Of a stretch of DNA of 64,000 bases, positions 1 through 8,904 are shown in pieces. The notes below the pieces were generated by a model. That model was not told the origin of the DNA. It saw only the letters and a program-made list of their open reading frames with translations, and made no database searches. The stretch is from Methanosarcina sp. DH2. GTDB lineage: Archaea > Halobacteriota > Methanosarcinia > Methanosarcinales > Methanosarcinaceae. The first letter of the stretch is position 1, and each line of letters begins with the position of its first letter. The translations under genes and the position numbers were made by a program. The DNA lies in NCBI RefSeq assembly GCF_020804225.1, contig NZ_WJBI01000007.1, forward strand, positions 1 through 64,000, given 5' to 3'.

Positions 1-121
1 TCTGGCGGCCATAGCGGCAGGGAAACTCCTGTACCCATCCCGAACACAGAAGATAAGCCTGTCCACGTTCCTTACTGTACTGAAGTGTGCGAGCCTTCGG
101 GAACTCTGGATCGCTGCCAAA
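1..121 (+). rRNA. rrf: 5S ribosomal RNA
   Basis: The sequence has the archaeal 5S layout, including the internal block CCCATCCCGAACACAG and a closing terminal stem in which TGGCGGC at 3-9 pairs with GCTGCCA at 113-119. The RNA is a structural part of the large ribosomal subunit. The terminal stem closes almost at the window edge, so the gene is complete or lacks only a base or two at the 5' end. It is probably the last gene of an rRNA operon whose 16S and 23S genes lie to the left of the window. The pyrimidine-rich stretch immediately downstream would suit archaeal termination. Confidence 0.93.
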
Positions 122-662
122 CTCACCCTATACTACTTTCAAACCTATACTACTTTCAAACCTATTCTAATATTGTTTTCTAATATTGTTTTTCCTGAAT
201 ATTTTGTTTTCTGACGCTAGTTTTTAATAATGTTTTTTGAAACTGCTTTTTGATAATGTTTTTTGATATCGTTTCTTGACATCATTTTTTGACATCGTTT
301 CTTGACGTTGTTTTGCTATTTCAGTTGATTTTATTATTACTGTTGTTTTATTCTTTGAAGCTTCTTCTCTGTTTAGTACACTTTTTGTCTGTTGAGCGAA
401 GCTTAGTATCAGTATCTCTCTACATTAGCCTTCTTTTTGAGGCTGTAGAAGTACATGCTGCCGCCTTTTGCTGGTCTGGCAAACTTTATTAATCAATCTT
501 ACTGATTCTCGTAAAAAAATTCTAAAAGTATAATGTTTTTTTTCCCATTGGATAAATCTCTCTAGATATCCTGGGGCATTGGAAATTTTTACTCTTTACC
601 ATGGCTTTTCACAGGTGGCCCCAGGGATATCTCAAAAACAGAAGTACAGCAGTTATTAGTCC
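122..662. other. Intergenic region with T-rich degenerate repeats
   Basis: This 540-bp gap is very T-rich on the plus strand. It begins with a duplicated ACTACTTTCAAACCTAT unit near 130-165, followed by many degenerate copies of TTTTTTGATATCGTTT between about 215 and 310. A short open frame at 289-492 has a low-complexity hydrophobic translation and no Shine-Dalgarno site, so I do not call it a gene. The right part holds the inverted repeat listed separately at 564-632. The T-rich runs may help terminate the upstream rRNA transcript. Confidence 0.5.
564..632. repeat. Inverted repeat, 14-15 bp arms
   Basis: The left arm AGATATCCTGGGGC (564-577) is complementary to the right arm GCCCCAGGGATATCT (618-632) apart from one extra base. 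The arms enclose about 40 bases. The element sits some 30 bases beyond the stop codon of the bacterioferritin gene, which runs towards it on the minus strand. It could be a transcript-end hairpin or the ends of a small mobile-element relic. Neither reading is proven. Confidence 0.5.
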
Positions 663-1133
663 TTATTCATAGATCTGTTGCGCCAGATAGTTCTGGATAC
701 CGATCTGGTTGATCTGGTCGAGCTGCGCCTCAATCCAGTCTATATGTTCTTCTTCTTCCTTCAGGATCGCCTCGAGAAGCACTTTAGTGTTATTATCTCC
801 TATTTCTGATGCCAGGCGGATACTGTCGTTGTAGCCTTTAATGGCCCCATCTTCGGCCCTGCGATCACTTTCATGCATCTCCGGCACAAAGGAGCCGATA
901 GTCATTTCGTTTAAGTTGCTGACGATAGGCTTCCCTTCGAGGAAGAGGATACGCTCTATCAACTTTTCAGCGTGCTTCATCTCGACAATGGCGCGCTTTT
1001 CGATTTCTTCTCCCAGTCGCTTGTAATTCCAGTTTTCACACATTTCAGCATGAACAAAATACTGGTTGATAGCAGTCAATTCCTCAGTTAAACGAGCATT
1101 TAGATGTTCGACCATCTTTTCATTTCCTTTCAT
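663..1133 (-). CDS. bfr: Bacterioferritin
   Basis: This 156-residue protein is a full-length bacterioferritin, the 24-subunit haem-containing ferritin that oxidises Fe(II) and stores ferric mineral in the cytoplasm. All six di-iron ferroxidase ligands of the family are visible at their usual positions: Glu18, Glu51, His54, Glu94, Glu127 and His130. Met52, the haem ligand between subunits, is also present. The ATG start is supported by a GGGGG-type ribosome-binding site about 9 bases upstream. A TATA-like stretch lies near 1172-1190 on the minus strand. The gene stands alone between 5S rRNA and the divergent membrane-protein gene. In a strict anaerobe its likely role is iron storage and protection against oxygen-driven Fenton chemistry. 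Confidence 0.95.
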   Translation of the reverse strand: MKGNEKMVEHLNARLTEELTAINQYFVHAEMCENWNYKRLGEEIEKRAIVEMKHAEKLIERILFLEGKPIVSNLNEMTIGSFVPEMHESDRRAEDGAIKGYNDSIRLASEIGDNNTKVLLEAILKEEEEHIDWIEAQLDQINQIGIQNYLAQQIYE

Positions 1134-1491
1134 ACATAAACCCCCTATGCAAAGGAAATTATAGTTTGCACAATTTATAATTATACACTACAAAAATGCT
1201 TGAATACTTGATTATTTCTTGAAAACGTTGAGGTGATCGCTTTTCAGACTTCAAATTCCTTTCAGTCAACGGTATCGCTTCGTATAATTAATGGCCTCTG
1301 AGATGCGATCTGAAGATTGGATCTTAAGAGCATAGCTGAAAAAAGAGTCCAGACTGAACCCTGATTTATCCTGATTTGTTTTATCTCTAACTTGCTTTTT
1401 TGAATTCCCTTCTTAATCTGGGAACAAACTTTCATTCCTTCCTTACAAATCCTTTTATAAAGACTCTACCTATTTTTTATTGGGATAAACT
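1134..1491. promoter_or_regulatory. Divergent promoter region between bfr and the Yip1-type gene
   Basis: The 358-bp gap separates two divergent genes. A minus-strand TATA-like stretch (about 1172-1190) would serve bfr. A plus-strand TATA box, TTTTATAAAG, lies at about 1452-1461, roughly 35 bases before the ATG at 1492. This implies a very short leader for the plus-strand gene, which shows no clear Shine-Dalgarno site. I see no gene in the gap. Confidence 0.5.
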
Positions 1492-2061
1492 ATGGATTAC
1501 ATCGAAACCTGGAAAGAAGTTATACAAAAGCCATCTGATTTTTATAGAAAAATGCCAACGACTGGAGGGTATGCTGAGCCTCTCACGTTTGCAGCAATCA
1601 GCTATTTTATATACGGACTTTTGACCGCACTTTTTAACCGCGGAATGATGGGAGGCATGTACGGATATGGAATGATGGGTACTGGAAGATACGGTCTTTC
1701 TACTTCACTTATGGTCGCGATCATGATGCCCATTATGGGTATTATTTCTATCATTATCGGAGCTGCAATACTTTATATTATTTATAAAGTGCTTGGGGGC
1801 AAAGGAAGCTATGAAGGTACTGTGAGGTTCGTATCTTATGCGACTGCTGTGCTGCTGCTTTCCTGGATTCCATTTATCGGCTGGATCTTCGGGTTTTATG
1901 GAATATACCTCTATATTCTGGGCGGTATGATCGTACATGATGTAAGTATGGTTAAATCCGCGATGGCTGTACTCCTGCCTACTTTCCTGGTCATCCTGCT
2001 TGTCATAATTATGGTAGTTCTGGCAGGATCACTTGCATATACCATGATTTTTCCATCCTAA
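1492..2061 (+). CDS. Yip1-family integral membrane protein
   Basis: The 189-residue product has a soluble amino end with the pattern typical of archaeal Yip1-domain proteins (W-K-E-V-I-Q-K-P-S-D-F-Y). A glycine/methionine-rich loop follows around residues 48-65. Four or five hydrophobic segments then cover roughly residues 70-95, 115-130, 135-155 and 160-185. The family is common in Methanosarcina, and its molecular function in archaea is not established. The ATG at 1492 is preferred because a TATA box lies about 35 bases upstream, consistent with a nearly leaderless mRNA. Its neighbours give no functional hint. Confidence 0.75.
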   Translation: MDYIETWKEVIQKPSDFYRKMPTTGGYAEPLTFAAISYFIYGLLTALFNRGMMGGMYGYGMMGTGRYGLSTSLMVAIMMPIMGIISIIIGAAILYIIYKVLGGKGSYEGTVRFVSYATAVLLLSWIPFIGWIFGFYGIYLYILGGMIVHDVSMVKSAMAVLLPTFLVILLVIIMVVLAGSLAYTMIFPS

Positions 2062-2203
2062 TTTGGTTTTCTCCTTCTTGGAGATTACACTTTATTTTTT
2101 AATGTGTTTATCAAATTCTTTGAAATTTATTGCCGTAAGCTAAATATTTATATATAAGAAATTACTTTAATTGCATCTACACGACTAATACGTGCTCAAA
2201 AAT

Positions 2204-2275
2204 GCCAAGATGGCGGAGCGGCTACGCAATCGCCTGCAGAGCGATACCATTCCGGTTCGAATCCGGATCTTGGCT
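2204..2275 (+). tRNA. tRNA-Cys (GCA), copy 1
   Basis: A full cloverleaf folds. The acceptor GCCAAGA (2204-2210) pairs with TCTTGGC (2268-2274), and U at 2275 is the discriminator expected for tRNA-Cys. The anticodon stem ATCGC/GCGAT encloses the loop CTGCAGA, with anticodon GCA at 2236-2238. The T arm contains GGTTCGAATCC. The 3' CCA is not encoded and a T run follows directly, giving termination. A TATA box (TTATATATAAG) lies about 45 bases upstream. Confidence 0.95.
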
Positions 2276-2348
2276 TTTTTCTTCTATTATAACCGATTTG
2301 ACCTAAAACTATATATTCAATAAAGTGCTTTAAAAGAATCCACTTTGT

Positions 2349-2420
2349 GCCAAGGTGGCGGAGCGGCTACGCAATCGCCTGCAGAGCGATACCATTCCGG
2401 TTCGAATCCGGACCTTGGCT
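2349..2420 (+). tRNA. tRNA-Cys (GCA), copy 2
   Basis: This second copy begins 145 bases after the first and has the same anticodon GCA at 2381-2383. It differs from copy 1 only in the last acceptor base pair: GCCAAGG pairs with CCTTGGC instead of GCCAAGA with TCTTGGC. That is a compensatory A-U to G-C change, which indicates that both copies are under selection for folding. CCA is not encoded. A separate TATA-like stretch (CTATATATTC) lies at about 2309-2318. Confidence 0.95.
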
Positions 2421-2586
2421 TCTTAAGCACTTTCCACTTCTCTTTTAAAGTTCTTTTTCATTTCTTACCTTTTCTATATTTTTTATCTTTAACTCAGACC
2501 TCTCTAAAACGTCTGTTTTCGTTTTTTAAATTAATGAATTAATTATATCTTTAATCCTGTATTTTTATATTAAGAGAATACTAACT

Positions 2587-3210
2587 TTGGGCATGGATAT
2601 TGATGAACTCATGCAGAGACTTTTCGAACTTTATCCGGACGGTTGCACTGTAGACATAAGGGAACCCTTTTTCGCATTAATCTCAACTGTTATGTCCCAC
2701 AGGACCCGGGATGACGTAACCTATCCTGCAGCAAAAAGGTTTTTTGAAAAGTTCTCAACCCCTGAGGAAATGGTCGAGGCTAATGTTGAGGAGATTGAAG
2801 CACTCATAAGAGATGTGGGTTTTTATAGGGTCAAAGCCGGAAGGATAAAGGAAATCTCCAGAATTTTACTGGAGGAATACAATGGCAAGGTTCCGGATAA
2901 TATGGAGACTCTCCTTAAACTTCCCGGAGTCGGCAGGAAAACAGCTAACTGCGTACTTGCGCATGCATTCCTTAAAGAAGACGCACTTGCTGTCGATACG
3001 CACGTTCACAGGATTTCTAATAGGCTTGGGCTGGTAGTGACAAAGAATCCTGATGAGACCGAAATAGAGTTAAAAAAAGTCCTGCCGCAAAAGTACTGGA
3101 GGCACGTAAATATTTTGCTTGTAAAATTCGGGCAAAATGTCTGCCGGCCTATATCTCCAAGGTGTGGAATTTGCGTCCTGAACGATATGTGCCCTAAAAT
3201 TTTCCTCTGA
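2587..3210 (+). CDS. nth: Endonuclease III, DNA glycosylase/AP lyase
   Basis: The 207-residue protein is a full-length endonuclease III, which removes oxidised pyrimidines and cleaves the abasic site in base excision repair. The helix-hairpin-helix LPGVGRKTA carries the catalytic Lys118, and Asp137 lies in AVDTHVHR. The carboxyl end holds a [4Fe-4S] motif of Cys186, Cys193, Cys196 and Cys202 (C-x6-C-x2-C-x5-C). The frame opens at TTG 2587, and an ATG two codons later at 2593 is an equally good start. No clear Shine-Dalgarno site precedes either. An upstream AATTATATCT at about 2538-2547 could be a TATA box giving an almost leaderless mRNA. Confidence 0.93.
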   Translation: MGMDIDELMQRLFELYPDGCTVDIREPFFALISTVMSHRTRDDVTYPAAKRFFEKFSTPEEMVEANVEEIEALIRDVGFYRVKAGRIKEISRILLEEYNGKVPDNMETLLKLPGVGRKTANCVLAHAFLKEDALAVDTHVHRISNRLGLVVTKNPDETEIELKKVLPQKYWRHVNILLVKFGQNVCRPISPRCGICVLNDMCPKIFL

Positions 3211-3296
3211 TTGGGAGTTTCCCGAACTACTTTTAGTTATAGAATCGAATTCATAAGGCTCTGTACAGGGGTGAAAACCCTTATGGAGGATACGAG

Positions 3297-3312
3297 ATTA
3301 TTTATATAAAGC
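3297..3312 (+). promoter_or_regulatory. Probable TATA box of fae-hps
   Basis: TTATTTATATAAAG lies about 165 bases before the fae-hps start codon and matches the archaeal TATA consensus. Transcription would then begin near 3335, leaving a leader of roughly 140 bases. Leaders of this length are usual for highly expressed Methanosarcina genes. The leader ends in a GAGGT ribosome-binding site 6 bases before the ATG at 3475. Confidence 0.5.
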
Positions 3313-3474
3313 TGGCATTAAGCAGCAAAAGGGTTACTTTTAACCTGAATTCGATGACAGATTCATTTAAGGTACACAGCTATCATACTTTACATAGTAT
3401 ATATTCTCAATACTCTGCACAGTATATGTTATCAGTAATCTGCATCTCATATTTACCAATTTACGAGGTCAAAC

Positions 3475-4653
3475 ATGTTTCAGATAGGAGAAGCATTAAT
3501 GGGGCAGGGCTCAGAACTTGCCCATATTGATTTGATGATAGGAGACAAAGGAGGTCCTGTAGGGCAGGCTTTCGCAAACGGCCTTACGCAGCTTTCAGCC
3601 GGACATACTCCTCTCCTTTCCGTTATCAGGCCCAATCTGCCTCCAAAACCTTCTACTCTTATTATCCCGAAGGTTACGGTAAAGAATATGGACCAGGCAG
3701 CAAGGATTTTCGGACCTGCCCAGTCAGCTGTTGCAAAGGCGGTAGCAGACTCTGTAGAAGAAGGAGTTATCCCTAAGGATCAGGTTGAGGACATTGTCAT
3801 TGTAGTAAGTGTCTTTATTCACCCTGAAGCCCAGGATTACAATAAGATCTACAGGTACAACTACGGAGCCACAAAACTCGCAATCAAGAGAGCACTTGAA
3901 GGCTTCCCTGACATCGACACTGTGCTTGAAGAAAGCAACAAGTCCACACACGCTATCATGGGCTTCAAAGTCACAAGGCTCTGGGACCCACCATACCTGC
4001 AGATTGCTTTTGACAACCCTAACATCGAGTTCGTGCTTTCGGCTATCTCGGATATCCCTAAGAGCGACCACGTCATTATCGAGGCAGGCACGCCCCTTAT
4101 CAAGCGCTACGGCATGGATGTAATTTCCAAGATAAGGCAGGTAAGGCCAGATGCTTTCATTGTTGCTGACCTGAAGACTCTGGACACCGGAAATCTTGAA
4201 GCCAGAATGGTTGCAGATGCTGCAGGCGATGCTATTGTAGTCTCAGCCCTTGCCCCTATTAGCACCATTGACAAGCTCATTGAAGAAGCCCACAAGACAG
4301 GTATCTATGCGGTAATGGATACTCTCAACCAGCACGACCCGATTTCGGTCTTGAAGCAGCTTAAGGTCATGCCCGATGTCATCGAACTCCACCGTGGAAT
4401 TGATATCGAAGGCACAGAACATGCCTGGGGCAACATTGAAGAAATCAAAAAGATTGCTCCAAAGGCTCTGGTTGCAGTTGCAGGCGGAGTACGCCTTGAC
4501 AAGGTACCTGTTGCTCTTAGCCAGGGTGCTGACATCCTTGTGGTCGGACGCGCTATCACCAATGCAAAAGACATCAGGGAAATGGCTGAGCAGTTCATTA
4601 ATAGTCTTAACAAGCCAGAGATCGACCAGTTCAGGGTCATGACAGACTTCTGA
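3475..4653 (+). CDS. fae-hps: Bifunctional formaldehyde-activating enzyme / hexulose-6-phosphate synthase
   Basis: The 392-residue protein is the Fae-Hps fusion of Methanosarcina. Residues 1 to about 163 are the Fae domain, which condenses formaldehyde with tetrahydromethanopterin/sarcinapterin; its catalytic His17 is present in [10 protein letters not shown]. Residues from about 165 to 392 are the orotidine-decarboxylase-like Hps barrel, with DLKTLDTGN and VIELHRGID motifs. In methanogens the Hps domain is thought to run from hexulose 6-phosphate to ribulose 5-phosphate, releasing formaldehyde that the Fae domain captures. The codons are strongly biased, as for an abundant protein. A GAGGT site precedes the ATG, and a strong hairpin terminator follows before tpiA. 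Confidence 0.95.
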   Translation: MFQIGEALMGQGSELAHIDLMIGDKGGPVGQAFANGLTQLSAGHTPLLSVIRPNLPPKPSTLIIPKVTVKNMDQAARIFGPAQSAVAKAVADSVEEGVIPKDQVEDIVIVVSVFIHPEAQDYNKIYRYNYGATKLAIKRALEGFPDIDTVLEESNKSTHAIMGFKVTRLWDPPYLQIAFDNPNIEFVLSAISDIPKSDHVIIEAGTPLIKRYGMDVISKIRQVRPDAFIVADLKTLDTGNLEARMVADAAGDAIVVSALAPISTIDKLIEEAHKTGIYAVMDTLNQHDPISVLKQLKVMPDVIELHRGIDIEGTEHAWGNIEEIKKIAPKALVAVAGGVRLDKVPVALSQGADILVVGRAITNAKDIREMAEQFINSLNKPEIDQFRVMTDF

Positions 4654-4784
4654 GCAGGTTTCGAATATTTCCTAAAAAGCTGCCGGAGAAACTGCTAAAA
4701 CGGCTGTTGTTAAAAGTGTTAGAAACAGCTAATAAACCGCTAATAACAAAGTTACGGCAAAACCTCCGGCAGAAACTCTCAACG

Positions 4785-4811
4785 AAAGTGTGGATTTCCA
4801 CGCTTTTTATT
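4785..4811 (+). terminator. Hairpin terminator after fae-hps
   Basis: AAAGTGTGGA (4785-4794) pairs with TCCACGCTTT (4797-4806) with one G-U pair. A T-rich run follows immediately. It lies just upstream of the tpiA ribosome-binding site, so it either separates the two transcripts or attenuates read-through into tpiA. Confidence 0.6.
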
Positions 4812-4848
4812 TTTCACTTTCTTTTCACTTCTCAGGAGGGTATCTTTC

Positions 4849-5517
4849 TTGAGTTCACCATTCATTTTACTGAACTATAAGACCTATATACAGGGCACAG
4901 GTCAGGGAGCAGTTGATATTGCAAAAGCCTGTAAAATCGTGTCCGAAGAATCAGGTATCGAGATTGCGGTAGCTCCTCAGCTCCCGGATATTTACAGGGT
5001 AGCTTCCGAGGTTGAGCTTCCAGTCTTTTCCCAGCATCTGGATGGAATAGGCGCAGGAAGCTTTACTGGCCATATCTTCGGAAAATGCATAAAAGAAGCA
5101 GGAGCTGTCGGGACTTTGATCAATCATTCCGAAAGGCGTCTGACTCTTGCAGAAATCGAAGCTTCTCTGAAAGCGGCAAAAGAATTCGGGCTCAGGACAG
5201 TGATATGTACGAATAACGTCCCTACAACAGCAGCAGCAGCAGTCCTTGGTCCGGATTATGTTGCAATCGAGCCTCCTGAACTTATAGGCAGCGGAATCCC
5301 GGTCTCAAAAGCCGACCCTGAAGTTGTTAGTGGTTCTGTTGAGGCAGTAGCAAAAGTCAATCATAAAGTAAAAGTGCTTTGTGGAGCCGGAATCTCAAAA
5401 GGTGAAGACCTCAGGGCAGCCCTTGACCTTGGCTCGGAAGGTGTGCTTCTGGCTTCTGGAATTGTTAAAGCTGCAGATCCAAAGGCTGCACTGGAAGATC
5501 TTATAAGTTTGATTTAA
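4849..5517 (+). CDS. tpiA: Triosephosphate isomerase
   Basis: The 222-residue product has the short archaeal form of triosephosphate isomerase, which interconverts dihydroxyacetone phosphate and glyceraldehyde 3-phosphate. The catalytic residues are visible as Lys11 (LLNYKTY), His93 (LINHSERR) and Glu141 (VAIEPPELIG). The phosphate-binding GAGI stretch lies near residue 180. The start is TTG at 4849, supported by a near-perfect AGGAGG at 4834-4839, 9 bases upstream. The gene follows fae-hps in the same direction, and both feed central sugar-phosphate metabolism. Confidence 0.95.
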   Translation: MSSPFILLNYKTYIQGTGQGAVDIAKACKIVSEESGIEIAVAPQLPDIYRVASEVELPVFSQHLDGIGAGSFTGHIFGKCIKEAGAVGTLINHSERRLTLAEIEASLKAAKEFGLRTVICTNNVPTTAAAAVLGPDYVAIEPPELIGSGIPVSKADPEVVSGSVEAVAKVNHKVKVLCGAGISKGEDLRAALDLGSEGVLLASGIVKAADPKAALEDLISLI

Positions 5518-5686
5518 ATTATTAACTTGTTTTAATTTTTTCTGAACCTTTGTTCTCAAAAAACACGGATAATCTAAAACATGCATAATCCCCGGATGAA
5601 AACATGAATAATCCGTATGGATGAAAACACCCGAGTAAAATACCAGAGTAAAATTCGAGTAAAGAATTATCTGAGTAAAAAAGAAT

Positions 5687-5709
5687 GCGGCTTTTTCAGC
5701 CGCTTTTTT
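5687..5709. terminator. Bidirectional terminator between tpiA and the HEAT-repeat gene
   Basis: GCGGCT (5687-5692) and AGCCGC (5698-5703) form a perfect 6-bp stem, followed by six T residues on the plus strand. The reverse strand reads the same hairpin followed by a T-rich run. The element lies between the convergent tpiA and HEAT-repeat genes, so it can end both transcripts. Confidence 0.75.
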
Positions 5710-5755
5710 GAGTTTTTTCAGGACTTTCAGGTTTTTGATTACTGATAGCTCTAAA

Positions 5756-7312
5756 TCACTGATAAGCCTGAATAAGGGGCTCAACTGCTCTCGGGTCCCC
5801 AATTTCAATAAGAATCAGGGCAGTTTCATCCTTAATTTTCAGGTCTTCGGTTTTCAGGTTTTCTATAAGAGGCTCAACCGCCGGTTCTCCCATATTTATA
5901 AGGGCTTCTCTAGCGCTAACTCCAAAGTCTTTATCTGCCAGTTTTTTTATGAAAAACCCTGCAGCTTCCTGATTTTTAGTTTTTCCAAGAGCAAGGAGGG
6001 CTCCGTTTCTTATGCCCATATTCATGGTCTGATTGTCAAACACCATTTTAAGGGTACTTACAGCTTCAGGGCTTCCTATATTTCCAAGAGCTGAGGCTGC
6101 AGCTACCCTTACTTCAACCATTTCCCCATCATCGGTTAGCACTCCGGTTAATGTTTCCGTAGCCTTTGGGCCTCCTATTCCTCCAAGGGCAAGGACAACA
6201 CTTTTTCGGACATCTGCATTTGCGTTCAGGTTATCTTTTCTTCTTCCTTCAGCTTCTTTTCCGCTCGCCAGAACGTCTATCAGCGGCTCTACTGCCGATT
6301 CATTTCCCATTCTACCAAGCGTAAGGGCTGCATTACTCCTTACCGAAGCCTTTGAGTCTCTCAGTCTCTCGATAAGATATGGTACAGCTTCTTCTGCTTC
6401 TAGTTTTCCAAGGGAGACTGCAATACTGCTCCTGATGTAATCTTTCTCGTTATTTTTTAATTCCATCATCAGGGTATCTACGGCTTTTTCATCTCCGAGT
6501 TCTCCAAGTGCCATAGATGCGCTATATTTTGCCAGAGGGTAGTCCCTGGTAAGCATTTTCAGTAAGGGGTCTGTTGCAGCTTTTTCCTTTTCTTGTCCAA
6601 GAGCCATTGCAGCTGCAACTCTTACGTATCCATTTTCGCTTTTAAGAGCGTTAAGGAGTTTTTCAGTTTCGTTCCCCGGTTCTTCAGGGTCAATTTTTGA
6701 AAGTGCAAAGGAAGTATAGAGCGTAGAATTCTGTTCTTCAGCTTTTAGAGCCTCTTCAAGAATATCCGTGTCATTTCCGTATTCCATATTAAGGGATCTT
6801 GCAAGGCTCTCTCGCATGGCTTTATCTTTTGTTTCTATAGCCTGCATAATATCTTTTGGAACTTCTCCCTGACTCTGTTTTCCGGCTTCATCAGCTGCAG
6901 TCCTATTTGAAGCCCCGTTCTCTTCAAAGTTTCCTGAAAGAGTACTTTCCGCTCTTTCATCTCCGGTTTCAAGAAGTGCGAGAAGCATATAACTTTTTAT
7001 TTCTCCCGAGCTTGAATTTCCGGCCTCAATCGATTCAACATTTTCAATCCTTTCAATGAGAGCGTTTGCTGCCAGCTTTCCGAATTTTCCAAGTTCAGCT
7101 ATTGAGTTTAATCTTGTTTCACGGTCACCAGTTTCCAGCCTATTTATGAGATATGTGACCTGATTTTCGCTTGAAACTCCAGCTACTGCTGTGGCGTTCG
7201 TTGCATTTCCATTGCTTTCAATAAACTTATCACCGCTTAAAAGAAGTGAAAAAAATATAGTAAGAGTGATAAGTGCAAATAAAAGAGAAATTTTCCATTT
7301 GACCTGAGACAT
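5756..7312 (-). CDS. HEAT-repeat (PBS-lyase-like) protein with N-terminal membrane anchor
   Basis: The 518-residue protein has a hydrophobic segment at residues 8-25 and a short low-complexity linker. From about residue 45 onward it consists of tandem HEAT-like units of about 31 residues. The repeats show the pattern A-x-x-A-L-G-x-L/I-G and D-x-x-A-V-x-x-L-I (for example ALGELGDEKAVDTL and ALGRMGNESAVEPLI). Such alpha-solenoids act as protein-binding scaffolds. No catalytic residues are evident, so PBS lyase activity is not implied. The amino-terminal segment is either an uncleaved anchor or a signal peptide, placing the solenoid outside the cell. The ATG is at 7312. The partner is unknown. 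Confidence 0.85.
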   Translation of the reverse strand: MSQVKWKISLLFALITLTIFFSLLLSGDKFIESNGNATNATAVAGVSSENQVTYLINRLETGDRETRLNSIAELGKFGKLAANALIERIENVESIEAGNSSSGEIKSYMLLALLETGDERAESTLSGNFEENGASNRTAADEAGKQSQGEVPKDIMQAIETKDKAMRESLARSLNMEYGNDTDILEEALKAEEQNSTLYTSFALSKIDPEEPGNETEKLLNALKSENGYVRVAAAMALGQEKEKAATDPLLKMLTRDYPLAKYSASMALGELGDEKAVDTLMMELKNNEKDYIRSSIAVSLGKLEAEEAVPYLIERLRDSKASVRSNAALTLGRMGNESAVEPLIDVLASGKEAEGRRKDNLNANADVRKSVVLALGGIGGPKATETLTGVLTDDGEMVEVRVAAASALGNIGSPEAVSTLKMVFDNQTMNMGIRNGALLALGKTKNQEAAGFFIKKLADKDFGVSAREALINMGEPAVEPLIENLKTEDLKIKDETALILIEIGDPRAVEPLIQAYQ

Positions 7313-7389
7313 TATGTTTTGTATTTATTTATTTATTGTTTATATCGGTTTCTCTGCTCATTAAGTCACAGTTTTAGGAAATATCTCTT

Positions 7390-8904
7390 TCATTTCTCAC
7401 GCTTCAGGTTTTTCTCTCTTATCCGGCACCCAAGCCCGCAAAGGAGGACTGTCACTTCAGTTTCGACATAATCTGCGTTACAGTCTCCAAAAATAGTTAT
7501 CCTATAAGTCACTCCTAGCTTTTTTGTCTCACTTAAGTTTTTTTCGGATACTGTCTCATTAGCCCAGTTATAGATATCACTGATTTGACAATCTGCAAGA
7601 TGCTTGTTTGTATTAACTGCTCCGAGAACTATCTCAGGGTCGGCACTTTCAGGGATGAGGACTGAAATATCCCGGATCGAATGTTTCAGATTTTTTCTTC
7701 TCCATTCCCTCAACTCGGACTCCGAAAGAAGTCGAAGGTTTTCAAGCTTGAGTTTTATGAATTTGTTTTTGATATTAGGAGCAGTACCTTTCGAAACCAG
7801 TTTTGTAAGAACTATCTCGTTCGGCCCCACCTTTTCCACTCTACCTACATGGACTTTTCCGGAGTAAATGTGAGAAAAACCGCAGACTTTTCCGACAGAG
7901 TTAAGGATAGTCTCGTATTCGGCTATCCTGGAATTAATAAGTTTGTCCGACCTGTGCAGGGCATGGGATGTATCATCATATTTTCGGGCAGCAGCCTTCA
8001 TTTTTCTTACAAAGCCCTCTTCATCATGAGCCCGTACAAGGCTGGATAGTTCCTCACATTCCTTTATAAATGCCTCATGCACTTCCGGAACACCCGGGTT
8101 TTCCATCTGAATCAGGGCGTAGAGGTAGGGATTCTGTCCAAGAATTCTGCCCACAAAGTCAAGCATTATACTGTAAACCGGGCTTACGAATTTTCTGGAT
8201 TTCTTGATGTCAAAGTCAAGCCTGTTAATAGTCGCCCCTATAGAGATATAAGCAAAATGAGTAAGACCCTGCACTACCGAGACCAGCCGGTCATGTTCGA
8301 CTGCGGTCGTGATTTCAACGTGTGCACCGTTTTCCTCAAAAAGCTGCCTGATTATCGGAAACCATTTTTCAGAACGCCCTTTTACCGGAACAAGGATTAC
8401 GGTTTGCCCCCGGATTGTGGGAATTGTGGGGCCGAACATAGGGTGTGTTCCAAGGATCTCAACATTTTCGGGTGCAAAGCTCTGCATAGCTTCTACAGGC
8501 TTTACCTTGATGGAGGTAAAGTCCATAAGAAGGCTGCCTGCTTTCATCTTTGGGGCAACCCCTGCAATAGTTTCTTCCGTTGCATTGATAGGGACGGATA
8601 CGATTACTATATCACTTTCAGGGATAACTGCTTCAAGGTCCGAAGCAAAAGGCACATCCAGTCTCCTGGCGACTTCCACCTTGCCCCCTTTTCCCCATAC
8701 AGTAACCTCATAGCCCTTTTCTTTAAAAAAACGAGTGAACCACTGCCCCATTTCTCCGGTTCCGCCAAGGATCAGAACCTTCGTTTTTCCGAAATTCTGT
8801 TTTTCCAGATCTGGGTTCCATATTTGGGTTCTTGTATGGTTTTGCAGCGCATGGCACTGATCTTTTTCGGCCTTCATTATTCCGGTCTCAAGATCCGTGT
8901 TCAA
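7390..8904 (-). CDS. tyrA: Prephenate dehydrogenase, long archaeal form
   Basis: The 504-residue protein oxidatively decarboxylates prephenate to 4-hydroxyphenylpyruvate in tyrosine synthesis. Residues 41-56 form the NAD(P)-binding loop (VLILGGTGEMGQW). GTHPMFGP and a later VVQGLTHF segment carry the conserved histidines of the TyrA fold. Beyond about residue 330 the protein has an archaeal extension with a beta-rich domain of unclear role. The frame begins at TTG 8904, overlapping the aroE stop as TTGA. An ATG at codon 10 (about 8877) is an alternative, and the first 35 residues look poorly conserved. The overlap indicates translational coupling in the aro operon. Confidence 0.9.
   Translation of the reverse strand: MNTDLETGIMKAEKDQCHALQNHTRTQIWNPDLEKQNFGKTKVLILGGTGEMGQWFTRFFKEKGYEVTVWGKGGKVEVARRLDVPFASDLEAVIPESDIVIVSVPINATEETIAGVAPKMKAGSLLMDFTSIKVKPVEAMQSFAPENVEILGTHPMFGPTIPTIRGQTVILVPVKGRSEKWFPIIRQLFEENGAHVEITTAVEHDRLVSVVQGLTHFAYISIGATINRLDFDIKKSRKFVSPVYSIMLDFVGRILGQNPYLYALIQMENPGVPEVHEAFIKECEELSSLVRAHDEEGFVRKMKAAARKYDDTSHALHRSDKLINSRIAEYETILNSVGKVCGFSHIYSGKVHVGRVEKVGPNEIVLTKLVSKGTAPNIKNKFIKLKLENLRLLSESELREWRRKNLKHSIRDISVLIPESADPEIVLGAVNTNKHLADCQISDIYNWANETVSEKNLSETKKLGVTYRITIFGDCNADYVETEVTVLLCGLGCRIREKNLKREK

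Noticed and set aside
289-492. A 67-codon frame after 5S rRNA
   Set aside because: Low-complexity Leu/Ser translation in a T-rich repeat region, with no ribosome-binding site.
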